Made by a program: the position numbers and the translations under genes. This document shows positions 16,760 through 26,137 of a stretch of 64,000 nucleotides of DNA, piece by piece; the first letter of the stretch is position 1; every line of letters starts with the position of its first letter. This DNA is from Akkermansiaceae bacterium UBA2367 (lineage in GTDB: Bacteria; Verrucomicrobiota; Verrucomicrobiia; Verrucomicrobiales; DEV007), in contig DDTJ01000075.1 in NCBI GenBank assembly GCA_002344525.1, positions 1 to 64,000 of the forward strand, given 5' to 3'. The notes beneath the pieces were generated by a model. The model ran no database searches. It saw nothing but the letters and a program-made list of their open reading frames with translations, and was not told the origin of the DNA.

Positions 16760-17713
16760 ATGGCGGGATTCAACCACGGAGGGCTTTCCGATCGTATGGA
16801 CTTCTATCATGATCCGATTTTGGGTGAGGAGATCCTGGAGGCCCTGCAACCCGCCGGGGGCAAGCAGATCTTCGACGGCACCCTCGGCGGCGGCGGGCAC
16901 GCCGAACTGCTCCTGCGCCACGACGCCCACGTCATCGGCTGCGACCAGGACGAGGCGGCGCTGGCCCACGCGACGAAGCGCCTCGCGATCTACGGCGACG
17001 CCTTCCTCCCAGTACGGGGGAATTTCCGCGACATGGACCTCCTCCTCGCCGGTCTCGGGATCGGGCAGGTGGACGGCATCCTCCTCGATCTGGGGGTCTC
17101 TTCACGCCAGCTCGACGATCCGGCGAGAGGCTTTTCCTTTCGCGAGGACGGGCCGCTCGACATGCGCATGGACGACCGCGCCGCCTTCACCGCCCGCGAT
17201 CTCGTCAACGGCTGGGAGGAGGAGGAGCTGATCCGCGTCTTCCGCGAATACGGGGAGGAGCGGCACGCCGCCCGGATCGCCCGCGAGATCGTGAAGGTCC
17301 GCCAGACCAAGCCTTTGGCGACGACGCTGGAACTCGCCGCCCTCGTCGCGCGGATCGTCCCGAAGACCTCGGGCAAGCACCCCGCGACGCGCGTCTTCCA
17401 GGCGGTCCGCATCGCCGTGAACGGCGAGCTGGAGGCGCTGGAAACGGCGCTGGAGAAGTCGGTCGGCCTGCTCGCCCCGCGCGGCGTCCTCGCCATTCTG
17501 ACCTTCCACTCGCTGGAGGATCGCATCGTGAAGCGCTTCATGCATCGGCGCAGCAGCCCTTGGCTCGACCGCCCGGAATGGAGCGAACCGCGCCCGAACC
17601 CGGACTGCTGCTTCCACCTGCCCTCACGCAAAGCGGTCGCGCCGGACGAGGCTGAGACGAAGCGCAATTCGCGCTCCCGCAGCGCCAAGCTCCGGGTCGC
17701 GGTGAAAATTTGA
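16760..17713 (+). CDS. rsmH: 16S rRNA (cytosine-1402-N4)-methyltransferase
   Basis: A 317-residue SAM-dependent methyltransferase (MraW family). The conserved blocks are FYHDPILGEEILEAL, FDGTLGGGGHAE (SAM-binding glycine loop), VIGCDQDEAALAHA, VDGILLDLGVSSRQLD, RGFSFREDGPLDMRMD, KHPATRVFQAVRIAVN and ILTFHSLEDRIVK. It methylates C1402 of 16S rRNA. The start at 16760 has a good purine-rich ribosome site (GGGGAG) six bases upstream; an internal ATG at 16796 is an alternative. It opens the dcw run and its stop lies five bases before the next ATG. Confidence 0.95.
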   Translation: MAGFNHGGLSDRMDFYHDPILGEEILEALQPAGGKQIFDGTLGGGGHAELLLRHDAHVIGCDQDEAALAHATKRLAIYGDAFLPVRGNFRDMDLLLAGLGIGQVDGILLDLGVSSRQLDDPARGFSFREDGPLDMRMDDRAAFTARDLVNGWEEEELIRVFREYGEERHAARIAREIVKVRQTKPLATTLELAALVARIVPKTSGKHPATRVFQAVRIAVNGELEALETALEKSVGLLAPRGVLAILTFHSLEDRIVKRFMHRRSSPWLDRPEWSEPRPNPDCCFHLPSRKAVAPDEAETKRNSRSRSAKLRVAVKI

Positions 17714-17718
17714 AAATT

Positions 17719-18069
17719 ATGGAAAAACGGAACCGGTACAAGCATCGTGTCGGGGGGCTCCTCGTCCTCCGCCTCGTCCTCGCGGGGGGGCTGCTCCTCG
17801 CGACGGGCGCGGGATTCGTCTACATGCGCAACGAGCACGTCCTGCGCGGCAACGGGATCGGCGAGGTGGAGCGCGAGATCGCGGCCCTCGACCAGGAGAT
17901 CGAATTGTGGGAGCTGCGCATCGCGGCGGTGCGCGACCGGCACGAGCTCTCGCGCCGCCTCCGCTGGGCGCAGAGCGACCTCGCCGACATCGACGTGTCG
18001 AAGGTGATCGAAATTTCGCCATCCGACCAGCCGCCGGGACCTGGTGCTCCGGTGGCGAGCGCCTATTAG
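17719..18069 (+). CDS. ftsL: FtsL-like division protein
   Basis: A 116-residue bitopic protein: a basic cytoplasmic N-terminus (MEKRNRYKHR), one transmembrane helix at about residues 14-37, then a heptad-rich helix (GEVEREIAALDQEIELWELRI in two halves) and a short tail. FtsL proteins are poorly conserved in sequence, so the call rests on this topology and on its place between rsmH and ftsI, where ftsL sits in most dcw clusters. FtsL forms a periplasmic coiled coil with FtsB and binds FtsQ at the septum. A TTG at 17710 is an alternative start; ATG 17719 is preferred. Confidence 0.72.
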   Translation: MEKRNRYKHRVGGLLVLRLVLAGGLLLATGAGFVYMRNEHVLRGNGIGEVEREIAALDQEIELWELRIAAVRDRHELSRRLRWAQSDLADIDVSKVIEISPSDQPPGPGAPVASAY

Positions 18070-18094
18070 CCAAGCCGAGGAAAGGAGAGGAATC

Positions 18095-19984
18095 GTGGAC
18101 CGTTCCCTGAAAACGAGATTGGTGCTGGGCTGCGCGGCTCTGGTGGCGGTTCTCTCGACACTGAGCGCCCGGCTGCTCTATCTGGAGGCCTTTCGCGGCG
18201 AGCGGCTCTCGATCGCGGCACGGGCGCACTACGAGGATGTCGTGACCCTCCCGGCGCGGCGCGGGCGCATCTACGACCGCTCGGGCGAGTTGCTCGCCCG
18301 CAGCCAGACGGTCTTCACCCTCGCGGCCGACCCCTACCATCTGCGCGACCCGCTTCTCGCCTGCATCGGCCTTGGGAAGAAGGAGGGCGTCTCGCCGCAG
18401 GAGATTCGCGCGAAGCACCTCCCCGAGGAGATCGCGGCGATGTATCGGGAATATGTCGCCGACGTGCTCTCGGGCGTGCTCGACCAGCCCCGCCACGAGA
18501 TCGCCCGGCGTCTGAAATCGTCCGGCAGGGGGGACGTCGTGCTCGCGAAGAACCTGGAGGACGACTTCGCCGGGCAGATCGAGGCTCTCTTGACGGAGCG
18601 CGGCATCCGCGGGGTCAGGCTCGACCCCGGCGAGCGCCGCTACTACCCCAGCCCGATGTCGCTCACCCAGGTGATCGGCTACGTGGACGAGGACGGCGTC
18701 GGCGTCTCCGGCATCGAGAAGACCTTCGACGAGGCGATGCGGGGCACGCCCGGCAAGCGCCATTGCGAGCGCGACCGCAGCCGCCGCGAGATCCACGCCT
18801 ACCGGGGGCCGCAAACCGATCCGGTGCCGGGGCGCGACGTCCATCTCACCATCGACATGGCGGTGCAGACGGTGGTCGAGAGCGAGCTGGACGCGGTGAT
18901 CGACCGCTTCCGCCCGGCCATGGTCACCGCGATCTTCATCGACCCGAGGACCAGTGAGGTGATCGCGATGGCGAGCCGCCCGCATTTCGACCTCTCCACC
19001 CGCAAGGGCATCCGCGGGCACGAGCCGGTGCGGCGCAACCCGGCGGTGTCGGATCTCTACCAGCCCGGTTCGACCTTCAAGATCGTCCCCTTCGGTGGGG
19101 CCTTCGACCGCGGCCTCGCCAATCCCTCGACCGAGGTGGACTGCCACATGGGCGTCTACAATCTCGACGGCTTCGTGCTCGCGGACCACCATCCCTACGG
19201 ACGGCTCACCGCGCGGATGGCCTTCGCCAAGTCCTCGAACATCGGGGCCTACCTGCTGGCGAGGCCGCTCAACAAGGACGGCTTCCACCACTACGTGAAG
19301 CAGTTCGGCTTCGGGGAGAGGAGCGGGATCGAGCTCAATGGCGAGCACGCCGGGCGCGTCCTGCCGCCGCAGCGCTGGTCCGCGACCTCCTTCCCCAGCC
19401 AGGTGAAAGGCTACGAGATCGCCGTGACCCCCATCCAGATGGCCATGGCCTGCGCCGTCGTCGCCAACGGCGGCGTCTACCGCCCTCCGACGATCGTGAA
19501 GGGGGTGCGGGAGGACGCGCGCGGCGCGGCGATGGTGAAAGGACCGGAGCGCCCCGAACGTAGGGTGCTGAGCGAAAAGGCGGCGAGACAAGTGATGCAA
19601 TGCATGGTCGAGACGATGGGCGAGTACGGCACGGGGACGAAAGGCCGCGTGCCCGGCTACACCGTGGCCGGGAAGACGGGCACGGCCCGCAAGCACATCG
19701 AGCGGGTGGGCTATGTCGCAGGGCGCTACACCGCCTCTTTCGTCGGCTTCCTCCCGGCGGAGAACCCGCGTCTGCTCGGGCTGATCGTCATCGACGAGCC
19801 GAAGGCGAGTGGCCCCCAGGTCTACGGCGGGGCGGTCGCCGCTCCGGTCTTCCAGTCGATCGCGAAACGGGCGGTCAGGATTCTCGGGATCGAACCGGAT
19901 CGCCCGGAGGAGTTGGTCCCCGAGCCCGCCGTGCCGGATTCCATTCCGGTCGCCGCTGTCCAAACCGGAGGGGAGGTCCGCTGA
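18095..19984 (+). CDS. ftsI: Peptidoglycan D,D-transpeptidase (PBP3-type)
   Basis: A 629-residue class B penicillin-binding protein. One N-terminal membrane helix (about 8-28) is followed by the dimerisation domain (LPARRGRIYDRSGELLARS) and the transpeptidase domain. The three active-site motifs are present: SxxK in PGSTFKIV (Ser326), SSN (380-382) and KTG in AGKTGTARKH (Lys527). It cross-links septal peptidoglycan. A GTG start at 18095 with the strong site AAAGGAGAGG five bases upstream is preferred over an ATG at 18044 that overlaps the previous gene. The linker around PGKRHCERDRSRREIHAY is rich in basic residues. No C-terminal PASTA domain is present. Confidence 0.95.
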   Translation: MDRSLKTRLVLGCAALVAVLSTLSARLLYLEAFRGERLSIAARAHYEDVVTLPARRGRIYDRSGELLARSQTVFTLAADPYHLRDPLLACIGLGKKEGVSPQEIRAKHLPEEIAAMYREYVADVLSGVLDQPRHEIARRLKSSGRGDVVLAKNLEDDFAGQIEALLTERGIRGVRLDPGERRYYPSPMSLTQVIGYVDEDGVGVSGIEKTFDEAMRGTPGKRHCERDRSRREIHAYRGPQTDPVPGRDVHLTIDMAVQTVVESELDAVIDRFRPAMVTAIFIDPRTSEVIAMASRPHFDLSTRKGIRGHEPVRRNPAVSDLYQPGSTFKIVPFGGAFDRGLANPSTEVDCHMGVYNLDGFVLADHHPYGRLTARMAFAKSSNIGAYLLARPLNKDGFHHYVKQFGFGERSGIELNGEHAGRVLPPQRWSATSFPSQVKGYEIAVTPIQMAMACAVVANGGVYRPPTIVKGVREDARGAAMVKGPERPERRVLSEKAARQVMQCMVETMGEYGTGTKGRVPGYTVAGKTGTARKHIERVGYVAGRYTASFVGFLPAENPRLLGLIVIDEPKASGPQVYGGAVAAPVFQSIAKRAVRILGIEPDRPEELVPEPAVPDSIPVAAVQTGGEVR

Positions 19985-19988
19985 CGCC

Positions 19989-21479
19989 ATGACCCTCGAC
20001 GCTCTCATCGAAGGCATCCACGTCCGGCGGCTCTCGGGCACGCTGGACCGGGAGGTCTCGGGTCCCTGCTTCGACTCGCGCCAGGCGATGCCGGACGGGG
20101 TTTTCTTCGCGCTCAAAGGCGCGGGCCGGGACGGCAACCAGTTCATCGACGCGGCGGTCGACCAAGGTGCCGTCGCGGTCGTGTCGGAGCAGCCGAATCC
20201 GTTCCGCCACGCTGTCACCTGGATCGAGGTCGACGACGCCCGTCTCGCCATGGCGAAGGCGGCGGCGAATTTCGAGGGGCATCCCAGCCATCGCCTCCCC
20301 GTCGTCGCCATCACCGGGACGAACGGGAAGACGACCACCGCCTGCCTCGTCCACCACCTTCTCCAATCCATCCTTCACCGCGCCGGGCTGCTTGGGACGA
20401 TCCACTACTCGACCGGGGAGAAGCTCGTCGCGGCCTCGCACACCACGCCCGAATCGACCGAGGTGCAGCGGCTTCTCCGCGAAATGGTCGAGGCGGACTG
20501 CCGCGGTGTGGCCATGGAGGTCTCCTCGCACGGCCTCGCCCAGCATCGCGTCGCCGGGGTCGCCTTCGACGTGGGCATCTTCACGAACCTGACCCAGGAC
20601 CATCTCGACTACCATCGCACGATGGAGGAGTACTTCGCGGCGAAGCGCCTCCTCTTCGAGCAGATGGACGCGGAGACCGCGAAAGAGGGCACGGCCATCA
20701 TCAACCTCGACGATCCCTACGGCGACCGCCTCGTGAAGACGCGCTTCGAACGTCTTCGCAAGATCACCTACGGGCGCGGGGCGAACGCCGATTTCCGCGT
20801 CGGGGAGATCCGTTCGGATTTCAACGGCACGCAATTCCAGCTCTTCTTCCGCGAGCGGCAGTTCCTCGTGCGCATCCCGCTGATCGGGGCCTTCAACGTG
20901 GCCAACGCCACCGCCGCCATCGCCGCCGCTTGGGCCGTGGGGCTGAACCTGCGCGAGACCGTCGCCAAAATGGCCGAGGCCCCGCAGGTGCCGGGACGGC
21001 TGGAACTGGTCGGCGGGGGACGCCAGACGAACTACCGCGTCTTCGTCGATTACGCCCACACCCCCGATGCCCTGACGAACGTGCTTTCGACCTTGAAAGC
21101 CCTCAATCCTAACAAAATCATCACCGTCTTCGGCTGTGGCGGCGACCGCGACTCGACGAAGCGTCCGATCATGGCGGCGGCGGCGGAAGCGGGGAGCGGG
21201 GTTTGCATCCTGACCTCCGACAACCCCCGCACCGAGGATCCTCGCAAAATCCTCGCCGACGCGGCGAAGGGCTTCCTGCGCGGCGGGCATGAAGTCATCG
21301 ATGACCGTCGCGAGGCGATCCGCCGCGCCGTGAACCTCGCGGGCGAGCGCGACATCGTGCTCATCGCGGGGAAAGGGCACGAGACCTACCAGGAGATCCA
21401 TGGAGTCCGGCACGACTTCGACGACCGGAAAATCGCGGCGGGTTTCATCCATCGCAAAGCGGAAGGAGGCGAGGCATGA
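19989..21479 (+). CDS. murE: UDP-MurNAc-L-Ala-D-Glu:meso-DAP ligase
   Basis: A 496-residue Mur ligase. The ATP loop is ITGTNGKTTTACL, the central domain shows TTPESTEVQRLL, AMEVSSHGLAQHRV and FTNLTQDHLDYH, and the substrate-selecting motif is DNPR (residues 411-414), which marks meso-diaminopimelate as the added amino acid. This agrees with dapL at 43923, which makes LL-DAP in the same organism. The start at 19989 lies four bases after the ftsI stop. Its own stop overlaps murF by four bases (ATGA), so the two are translationally coupled. Confidence 0.96.
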   Translation: MTLDALIEGIHVRRLSGTLDREVSGPCFDSRQAMPDGVFFALKGAGRDGNQFIDAAVDQGAVAVVSEQPNPFRHAVTWIEVDDARLAMAKAAANFEGHPSHRLPVVAITGTNGKTTTACLVHHLLQSILHRAGLLGTIHYSTGEKLVAASHTTPESTEVQRLLREMVEADCRGVAMEVSSHGLAQHRVAGVAFDVGIFTNLTQDHLDYHRTMEEYFAAKRLLFEQMDAETAKEGTAIINLDDPYGDRLVKTRFERLRKITYGRGANADFRVGEIRSDFNGTQFQLFFRERQFLVRIPLIGAFNVANATAAIAAAWAVGLNLRETVAKMAEAPQVPGRLELVGGGRQTNYRVFVDYAHTPDALTNVLSTLKALNPNKIITVFGCGGDRDSTKRPIMAAAAEAGSGVCILTSDNPRTEDPRKILADAAKGFLRGGHEVIDDRREAIRRAVNLAGERDIVLIAGKGHETYQEIHGVRHDFDDRKIAAGFIHRKAEGGEA

Positions 21480-22852
21480 AAGAGCTCTCCCTCCACCAGA
21501 TCGCCGAATGGGTCGATGGCGCCCTCATCCAGGGGACGCCCGCGGCGACCGTTCGCGGTCTCTCCACCGACTCGCGGAAGGTCGGGGAAGGGGACCTCTT
21601 CGTCGCGCTGCGGGGCGAGCGCCTCGACGCGCACCAGTTCCTCGAAGATGTCGCCAAGGCCGGGGCCTCGGCGATGATGGTCAGCAGCCTGCCCGTCGCG
21701 ACCGAGTCCTGCGGCGGCGGCATCATCCGGGTGAAGGACACGCTGAAGGCGCTGCAAACGCTCGCCTACCATCATCGCAAGGCTTCGGAAGACCTCTTCG
21801 TCGTCGGCGTCACCGGGAGCAACGGCAAGACCTCGACGAAGGATTTCCTCACCGCCGTGCTCGCTCGCGGAGGCAAGGTCAACGCCACCTCGGGGAACTT
21901 CAACAACCACGTCGGGCTGCCCTTGACCATCCTCTCCGGCGACGGCGGGGAGCGCTACGGCGTCTGGGAGATGGGCACGAACCATCCCGGCGAGATCGGC
22001 GTTCTCGCGGACATCGCCCTGCCCGATGCCGCCGTCGTCACCGCCATCGGCACGGCCCACATCGAGCATTTCGGCACGCGCGAGGGCATCGCGGCGGAGA
22101 AGGCCGAACTGCCCGCTGCCGTCCCGCCCGGCGGATTCTTCGCGATGCCGGCGAAGGACGATTTTTATGACTTTGTCAGGGATCGCGTCCGCTGCGAGAT
22201 GGTCCCTGTGGGCATCGGCGAGGGAGCGGTTCGCGCCGAGAACCTCGTCGCCGACGCGGACGGACGGATGCGCTTCGACCTCGCCTCCGATATGGCGTCC
22301 ACCGTCCCCGTCGTCCTGCCCGTGCGCGGCGAGCACATGGTGACCAACGCCCTTCTCGCCGCCGCCATCGGTCTGCGTCGCGGCATTGACCCGGCGGAGG
22401 TGGCCGACGCGCTTGCCTCGGTGAAGCTGACCCACGGCCGTCTTGAGGAGAAGCGGGTCAACGGCGTCTCCTTCCTCGACGACAGCTACAACGCCAACCC
22501 CGACTCCATGCTCGCGGCCTTGCGCACCCTGCGCAGCGCCGAGGTCGCGGGACGCCGCGTCGCCGTCCTCGGTTTCATGGGCGAGCTCGGCGAGCACGAG
22601 GAGTCCGAGCACCTCTGCCTCGGCGAGCGCGTCGCGGAGAACGGGATCGACATCCTCGTCACCGTCGGCGAACGCGCCGCCTGCATCCACGAACGCGCCT
22701 CCGGCCTCGCCCTGAGCCGCAATTTCCCCACCCATGAGGAGGCTGCGGCCTTCCTCCTCGACACCCTCGCGCCCGGCGACCTCGTCCTCGTCAAAGGAAG
22801 CCGCTCCGCCGGAATGGAGCGCGTCATCGCCGCCTTCGCCGACCCCGCCTGA
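21476..22852 (+). CDS. murF: UDP-MurNAc-tripeptide:D-Ala-D-Ala ligase
   Basis: A 458-residue Mur ligase with the N-terminal Mur domain (STDSRKVGEGDLFVALRG), the ATP loop GVTGSNGKTSTKDFL, NFNNHVGLPLTIL, VWEMGTNHPGEIG, and the C-terminal FLDDSYNANPDSM with the DDSYNANP signature of MurF. It adds D-alanyl-D-alanine to the UDP-MurNAc tripeptide in the cytosol. The start overlaps the murE stop by four bases. mraY begins six bases downstream. Confidence 0.96.
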   Translation: MKELSLHQIAEWVDGALIQGTPAATVRGLSTDSRKVGEGDLFVALRGERLDAHQFLEDVAKAGASAMMVSSLPVATESCGGGIIRVKDTLKALQTLAYHHRKASEDLFVVGVTGSNGKTSTKDFLTAVLARGGKVNATSGNFNNHVGLPLTILSGDGGERYGVWEMGTNHPGEIGVLADIALPDAAVVTAIGTAHIEHFGTREGIAAEKAELPAAVPPGGFFAMPAKDDFYDFVRDRVRCEMVPVGIGEGAVRAENLVADADGRMRFDLASDMASTVPVVLPVRGEHMVTNALLAAAIGLRRGIDPAEVADALASVKLTHGRLEEKRVNGVSFLDDSYNANPDSMLAALRTLRSAEVAGRRVAVLGFMGELGEHEESEHLCLGERVAENGIDILVTVGERAACIHERASGLALSRNFPTHEEAAAFLLDTLAPGDLVLVKGSRSAGMERVIAAFADPA

Positions 22853-22857
22853 CCACC

Positions 22858-23964
22858 ATGCTCTACTACCTCCATCTGCTGAAGGACTTGGAGTACTATG
22901 ACCTCCTCAACGTCTTCCAGTACCAAAGCTTCCGCGCGGCGGGGGCGGCTCTGACCGCCTTCCTCCTCTCCGTCCTGCTCGGCAACCGGGTCATCCTGAA
23001 GCTGACCTCGCTCAAGATCGGCCAGCCCATCCGCACGAAGGAGGAAGTCCACCGCCTCGCCGAACTCCACGGCATCAAGACCGGTACGCCGACCATGGGC
23101 GGCATCCTCATCGTCGGCTCGGTCCTCGTCGCGGCGCTGCTCTGGGCGCGGATCACGAACCCCTTCATCCAGACCCTCGTCTTCGTCACCATCGGGATGG
23201 GCCTGCTCGGCTTCTTCGACGACTACCAGAAAGTCGCGAAGAAAAACTCGAAGGGCGTCAGCGCGAGGGTGAAGCTCGTCGCGCAGTTCGCCATCGCGGG
23301 GATCGCGGTGGGCTATCTCTACCTCCTGCCCGAGACCTCGGCCTACATCCGCCAGATCTTCCTCCCCTCGGTGAAATATCCCATCGTGAGCGACATGGGG
23401 ATCTTCACTCTGATCCTCCTGCCCCTCGTCATCGTGGGCGCGTCGAACGCGGTCAACCTCACCGACGGCCTCGACGGCCTCGCCACGGGCTGCACCATCA
23501 CCACCGGGCTCGCCTACGCGGCGCTCGCCTACGTCGCCGGGAACCGGCTCGCTGCGGACTACCTCCTCGTGGCCTACCACCCCTCCGCCGGCGAGGTCTC
23601 GATCTTCTGCGCCGCGCTCGTCGGGGCGGCGCTCGGCTTCCTCTGGTTCAACTGCCACCCGGCCCGCGTTTTCATGGGGGACACCGGATCGCTATCCATC
23701 GGCGGGATGCTCGGCATGATAGCGATCTGCTGCAAGCAGGAACTCCTCCTCGCCGTCATCGGCTTCGTCTTCGTGATGGAGGCGGGCTCGGTGATGCTGC
23801 AAGTCGCCTCCTTCAAACTGACCGGAAAGCGCATCTTCAAGATGTCGCCCATCCACCACCATTTCGAACTCATCGGCTGGGAGGAGAGCAAGGTGATCAA
23901 CCGCTTTTGGATCATCTCCATCATCTCCGCCATGATCGGGCTCATGACTTTGAAGATTCGTTAG
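22858..23964 (+). CDS. mraY: Phospho-MurNAc-pentapeptide transferase
   Basis: A 368-residue polytopic membrane enzyme with about ten transmembrane helices. Its signature motifs are present: TPTMGGILI, the Mg-binding GFFDDYQKVAKKNSKG, NAVNLTDGLDGLATG, FMGDTGSLSIGG and the histidine cluster SPIHHHFEL. It transfers phospho-MurNAc-pentapeptide to undecaprenyl phosphate to form lipid I. The family-typical order murF-mraY-murD is kept, and murD starts two bases after the mraY stop codon. Confidence 0.97.
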   Translation: MLYYLHLLKDLEYYDLLNVFQYQSFRAAGAALTAFLLSVLLGNRVILKLTSLKIGQPIRTKEEVHRLAELHGIKTGTPTMGGILIVGSVLVAALLWARITNPFIQTLVFVTIGMGLLGFFDDYQKVAKKNSKGVSARVKLVAQFAIAGIAVGYLYLLPETSAYIRQIFLPSVKYPIVSDMGIFTLILLPLVIVGASNAVNLTDGLDGLATGCTITTGLAYAALAYVAGNRLAADYLLVAYHPSAGEVSIFCAALVGAALGFLWFNCHPARVFMGDTGSLSIGGMLGMIAICCKQELLLAVIGFVFVMEAGSVMLQVASFKLTGKRIFKMSPIHHHFELIGWEESKVINRFWIISIISAMIGLMTLKIR

Positions 23965-23965
23965 G

Positions 23966-25309
23966 ATGAACCTCGACGGAAAACAGATCGCGGTGCTGGG
24001 CGCGGGCGGGAGCGGATACGCCGCCGCCGCGCTCGCGCTCGCGCATGGCGCGAAGGTTTCGGTCTTCGACAGCGGCAGCCCGGAGAAGCTCGCCCCCGCC
24101 GTCGCGAAATTCGCCGCCCTCGGCGCGCCGCTCGTCTGCGGCGCCGCGGCACTGGTGGCCCCGCATCGCTTCGACCTGACCGTGACCAGCCCCGGCATCG
24201 ACGCCTCCTGGCCCATTGCGAAGGCCTTCGCCGCCGCCTCGGACGAACTGGTCGGCGAGATCGAATTCGCTTGGCGTCTCGGCGACACGCCCGTCATCGC
24301 CATCACCGGGACGAACGGGAAGACGACTACGACCGCCCTTGTCGCGGCTATGCTCCAGGGCGCCGGGCTCCGCGCCGTCGCCGCCGGGAACATCGGACTG
24401 CCCTACAGCGAGGTCGTGCGCTCCGGCGAGGACTATGACTGGATCGTGCTGGAGCTCAGCTCCTTCCAGTTGGAGACGGTCTCGACTTTCTCCCCCCGCG
24501 TCGCTGTGTGGTTGAACTTCGCCCCCGACCACATGGACCGCTACGCGAGGGTTGAAGATTACTACGCGGCGAAGCTCCGTATTTTCGAAAACCTCGCCTC
24601 CGATGGCCTCGCCGTCCGCAAGCTCGAATGCGAGGTCGGCCCGACCGGACGTGTCACGACCTTCTCCGCCTTTTCCGATGGCGGCGATCTCGGCTACGCC
24701 TCCGGCGAAATCGTTCATCCCGCGACGGGGCGGGCTTTCTCCTTCGGCTGGTGCGAACTGCAAGGCAAGCACAACGCCGAGAACGTCATGGCCGCCCTCG
24801 CCGTGGCCGACGAGCTCGGGCTGGCTTGGGACTCCGTCGCCCCCGCCATCGCCGCCTTCCAAGCCCCGCCGCACCGCTGCGAGAAAGTCGCCGAGATCGA
24901 CGGGGTGCTCTACCTGAACGACTCCAAATCGACCAACCTGCACTCCCTCGAAAGCGCCCTCGCCGGACAGGACGAGCCGGTCGTCCTCATCGCCGGAGGC
25001 AAAAACAAGGGCCTCGACTTCGCCGAGTTGCGCGAGCTGGCCGGGCGCACGGTGCGCGAGGCCGTCTGCATCGGCGAGATCGCCGGGGACATCGCGGCGG
25101 CTTGGGACGGGGCCGTGCCCTGCCACTTCGCCGTCGGCGTGGACGAAGCCGTCGAGATGGCCCGCGCCATCGCCCGCCCCGGCGAGATCGTGCTCTTTTC
25201 GCCGGGGACCTCCAGTTTCGACATGTTCACCGGGTACGAGGCCCGGGGCGAGGCCTTCCGCCAAGCCGTCCTCGCACGAGTTTCCAGGGACCGCTTTCTC
25301 ATTGCCTGA
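23966..25309 (+). CDS. murD: UDP-MurNAc-L-alanine:D-glutamate ligase
   Basis: A 447-residue Mur ligase. It has an N-terminal Rossmann-like domain (VLGAGGSGYAAAALALAHG), the ATP loop ITGTNGKTTTTAL (about residue 113), LELSSFQLETVSTFSP, VWLNFAPDHMDRY, and the C-terminal segments YLNDSKSTNLHSLESAL and LIAGGKNKGLDF followed by LFSPGTSSFDMFTGYEARGE. It adds D-glutamate to UDP-MurNAc-L-alanine. It is slightly longer than the E. coli enzyme but complete. Confidence 0.96.
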   Translation: MNLDGKQIAVLGAGGSGYAAAALALAHGAKVSVFDSGSPEKLAPAVAKFAALGAPLVCGAAALVAPHRFDLTVTSPGIDASWPIAKAFAAASDELVGEIEFAWRLGDTPVIAITGTNGKTTTTALVAAMLQGAGLRAVAAGNIGLPYSEVVRSGEDYDWIVLELSSFQLETVSTFSPRVAVWLNFAPDHMDRYARVEDYYAAKLRIFENLASDGLAVRKLECEVGPTGRVTTFSAFSDGGDLGYASGEIVHPATGRAFSFGWCELQGKHNAENVMAALAVADELGLAWDSVAPAIAAFQAPPHRCEKVAEIDGVLYLNDSKSTNLHSLESALAGQDEPVVLIAGGKNKGLDFAELRELAGRTVREAVCIGEIAGDIAAAWDGAVPCHFAVGVDEAVEMARAIARPGEIVLFSPGTSSFDMFTGYEARGEAFRQAVLARVSRDRFLIA

Positions 25310-25335
25310 CAACACCACCAACCAACGACGACACC

Positions 25336-26088
25336 ATGAGCAACAGAAGAAGAAACCGCAAGACTGCCAAGGGGGAGCGCCAAGGCATCCTCGGCAAAAA
25401 CCGCGCCCAGATGAAACTCGCCGCCCACATCACCGAGGAGCAGGACTGGTACCTCGACACCCCCGACGTGCGCCTGACGCGCATCTTCGGCGTGGTCATC
25501 CTCCTCCACCTCGTCGCCGTGGGCGGCATCTTCGCCTTCAAGATGGTCGACAAGGCCTCGGAGGCGAGCGCCGTCAAGATCAGCAGCGCCCGCCAGGAGA
25601 TGGAGGCCGCCGTGCAGGAGCAGCGCGCCACCGCCGCGCAAGTGCCCGCCACCCCCGTGGCCGAGGCCCCCGCCCGTCCGCCCGTGCCCGCGCCGCTGCG
25701 CCCCGATCCCAGCAAACCGCAATACCAGGTCCAGGCCGGAGACACCCTGCCCGCGATCGCGCAACGTCTCGGCGTCAGCCCCGAGGCGCTCCGCGCGAAG
25801 AACGGCATCCTCTCCGACAACGAGCTCTATCCGGGCCGCTACCTCGACCTGCCTGTCAAGGGCGAGCACGCCGCCCCCGCCGCCGCTCCCGCGAAGCCCG
25901 TGGCCACCCCGGTCGCCGCCCCCGCGGCCTCGCGCCCCGGCGAATACACGGTGAAGGCGGGCGACACCCCTTGGGCCATCGCGAGGCAGTTCAACGTGCC
26001 CTTCAACAAACTGATGAGCGAGAACGGCATCAAGAACGCCAGCTCGCTCCAGATCGGGCAGAAGCTCCGCATCCCCGCCTCGAACTGA
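25336..26088 (+). CDS. Membrane-anchored protein with two LysM domains
   Basis: A 250-residue protein. The basic N-terminus (MSNRRRNRKTAKGERQ) lies in the cytosol; a single transmembrane helix sits at about residues 52-73; a proline/alanine-rich linker follows; and two LysM peptidoglycan-binding repeats lie at about 134-178 (YQVQAGDTLPAIAQRLGVS) and 205-249 (YTVKAGDTPWAIARQFNVP). It has no hydrolase domain. Its location between murD and ftsW, with 26 and 49 bases to its neighbours, suggests a structural or scaffolding role in wall synthesis or division. This extra gene is not part of the standard proteobacterial dcw order. Confidence 0.88.
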   Translation: MSNRRRNRKTAKGERQGILGKNRAQMKLAAHITEEQDWYLDTPDVRLTRIFGVVILLHLVAVGGIFAFKMVDKASEASAVKISSARQEMEAAVQEQRATAAQVPATPVAEAPARPPVPAPLRPDPSKPQYQVQAGDTLPAIAQRLGVSPEALRAKNGILSDNELYPGRYLDLPVKGEHAAPAAAPAKPVATPVAAPAASRPGEYTVKAGDTPWAIARQFNVPFNKLMSENGIKNASSLQIGQKLRIPASN

Positions 26089-26137
26089 CCCTGTCCGGTC
26101 CCCGACCCAACCCTCTTCGATCGTCCGCACTCCCGCC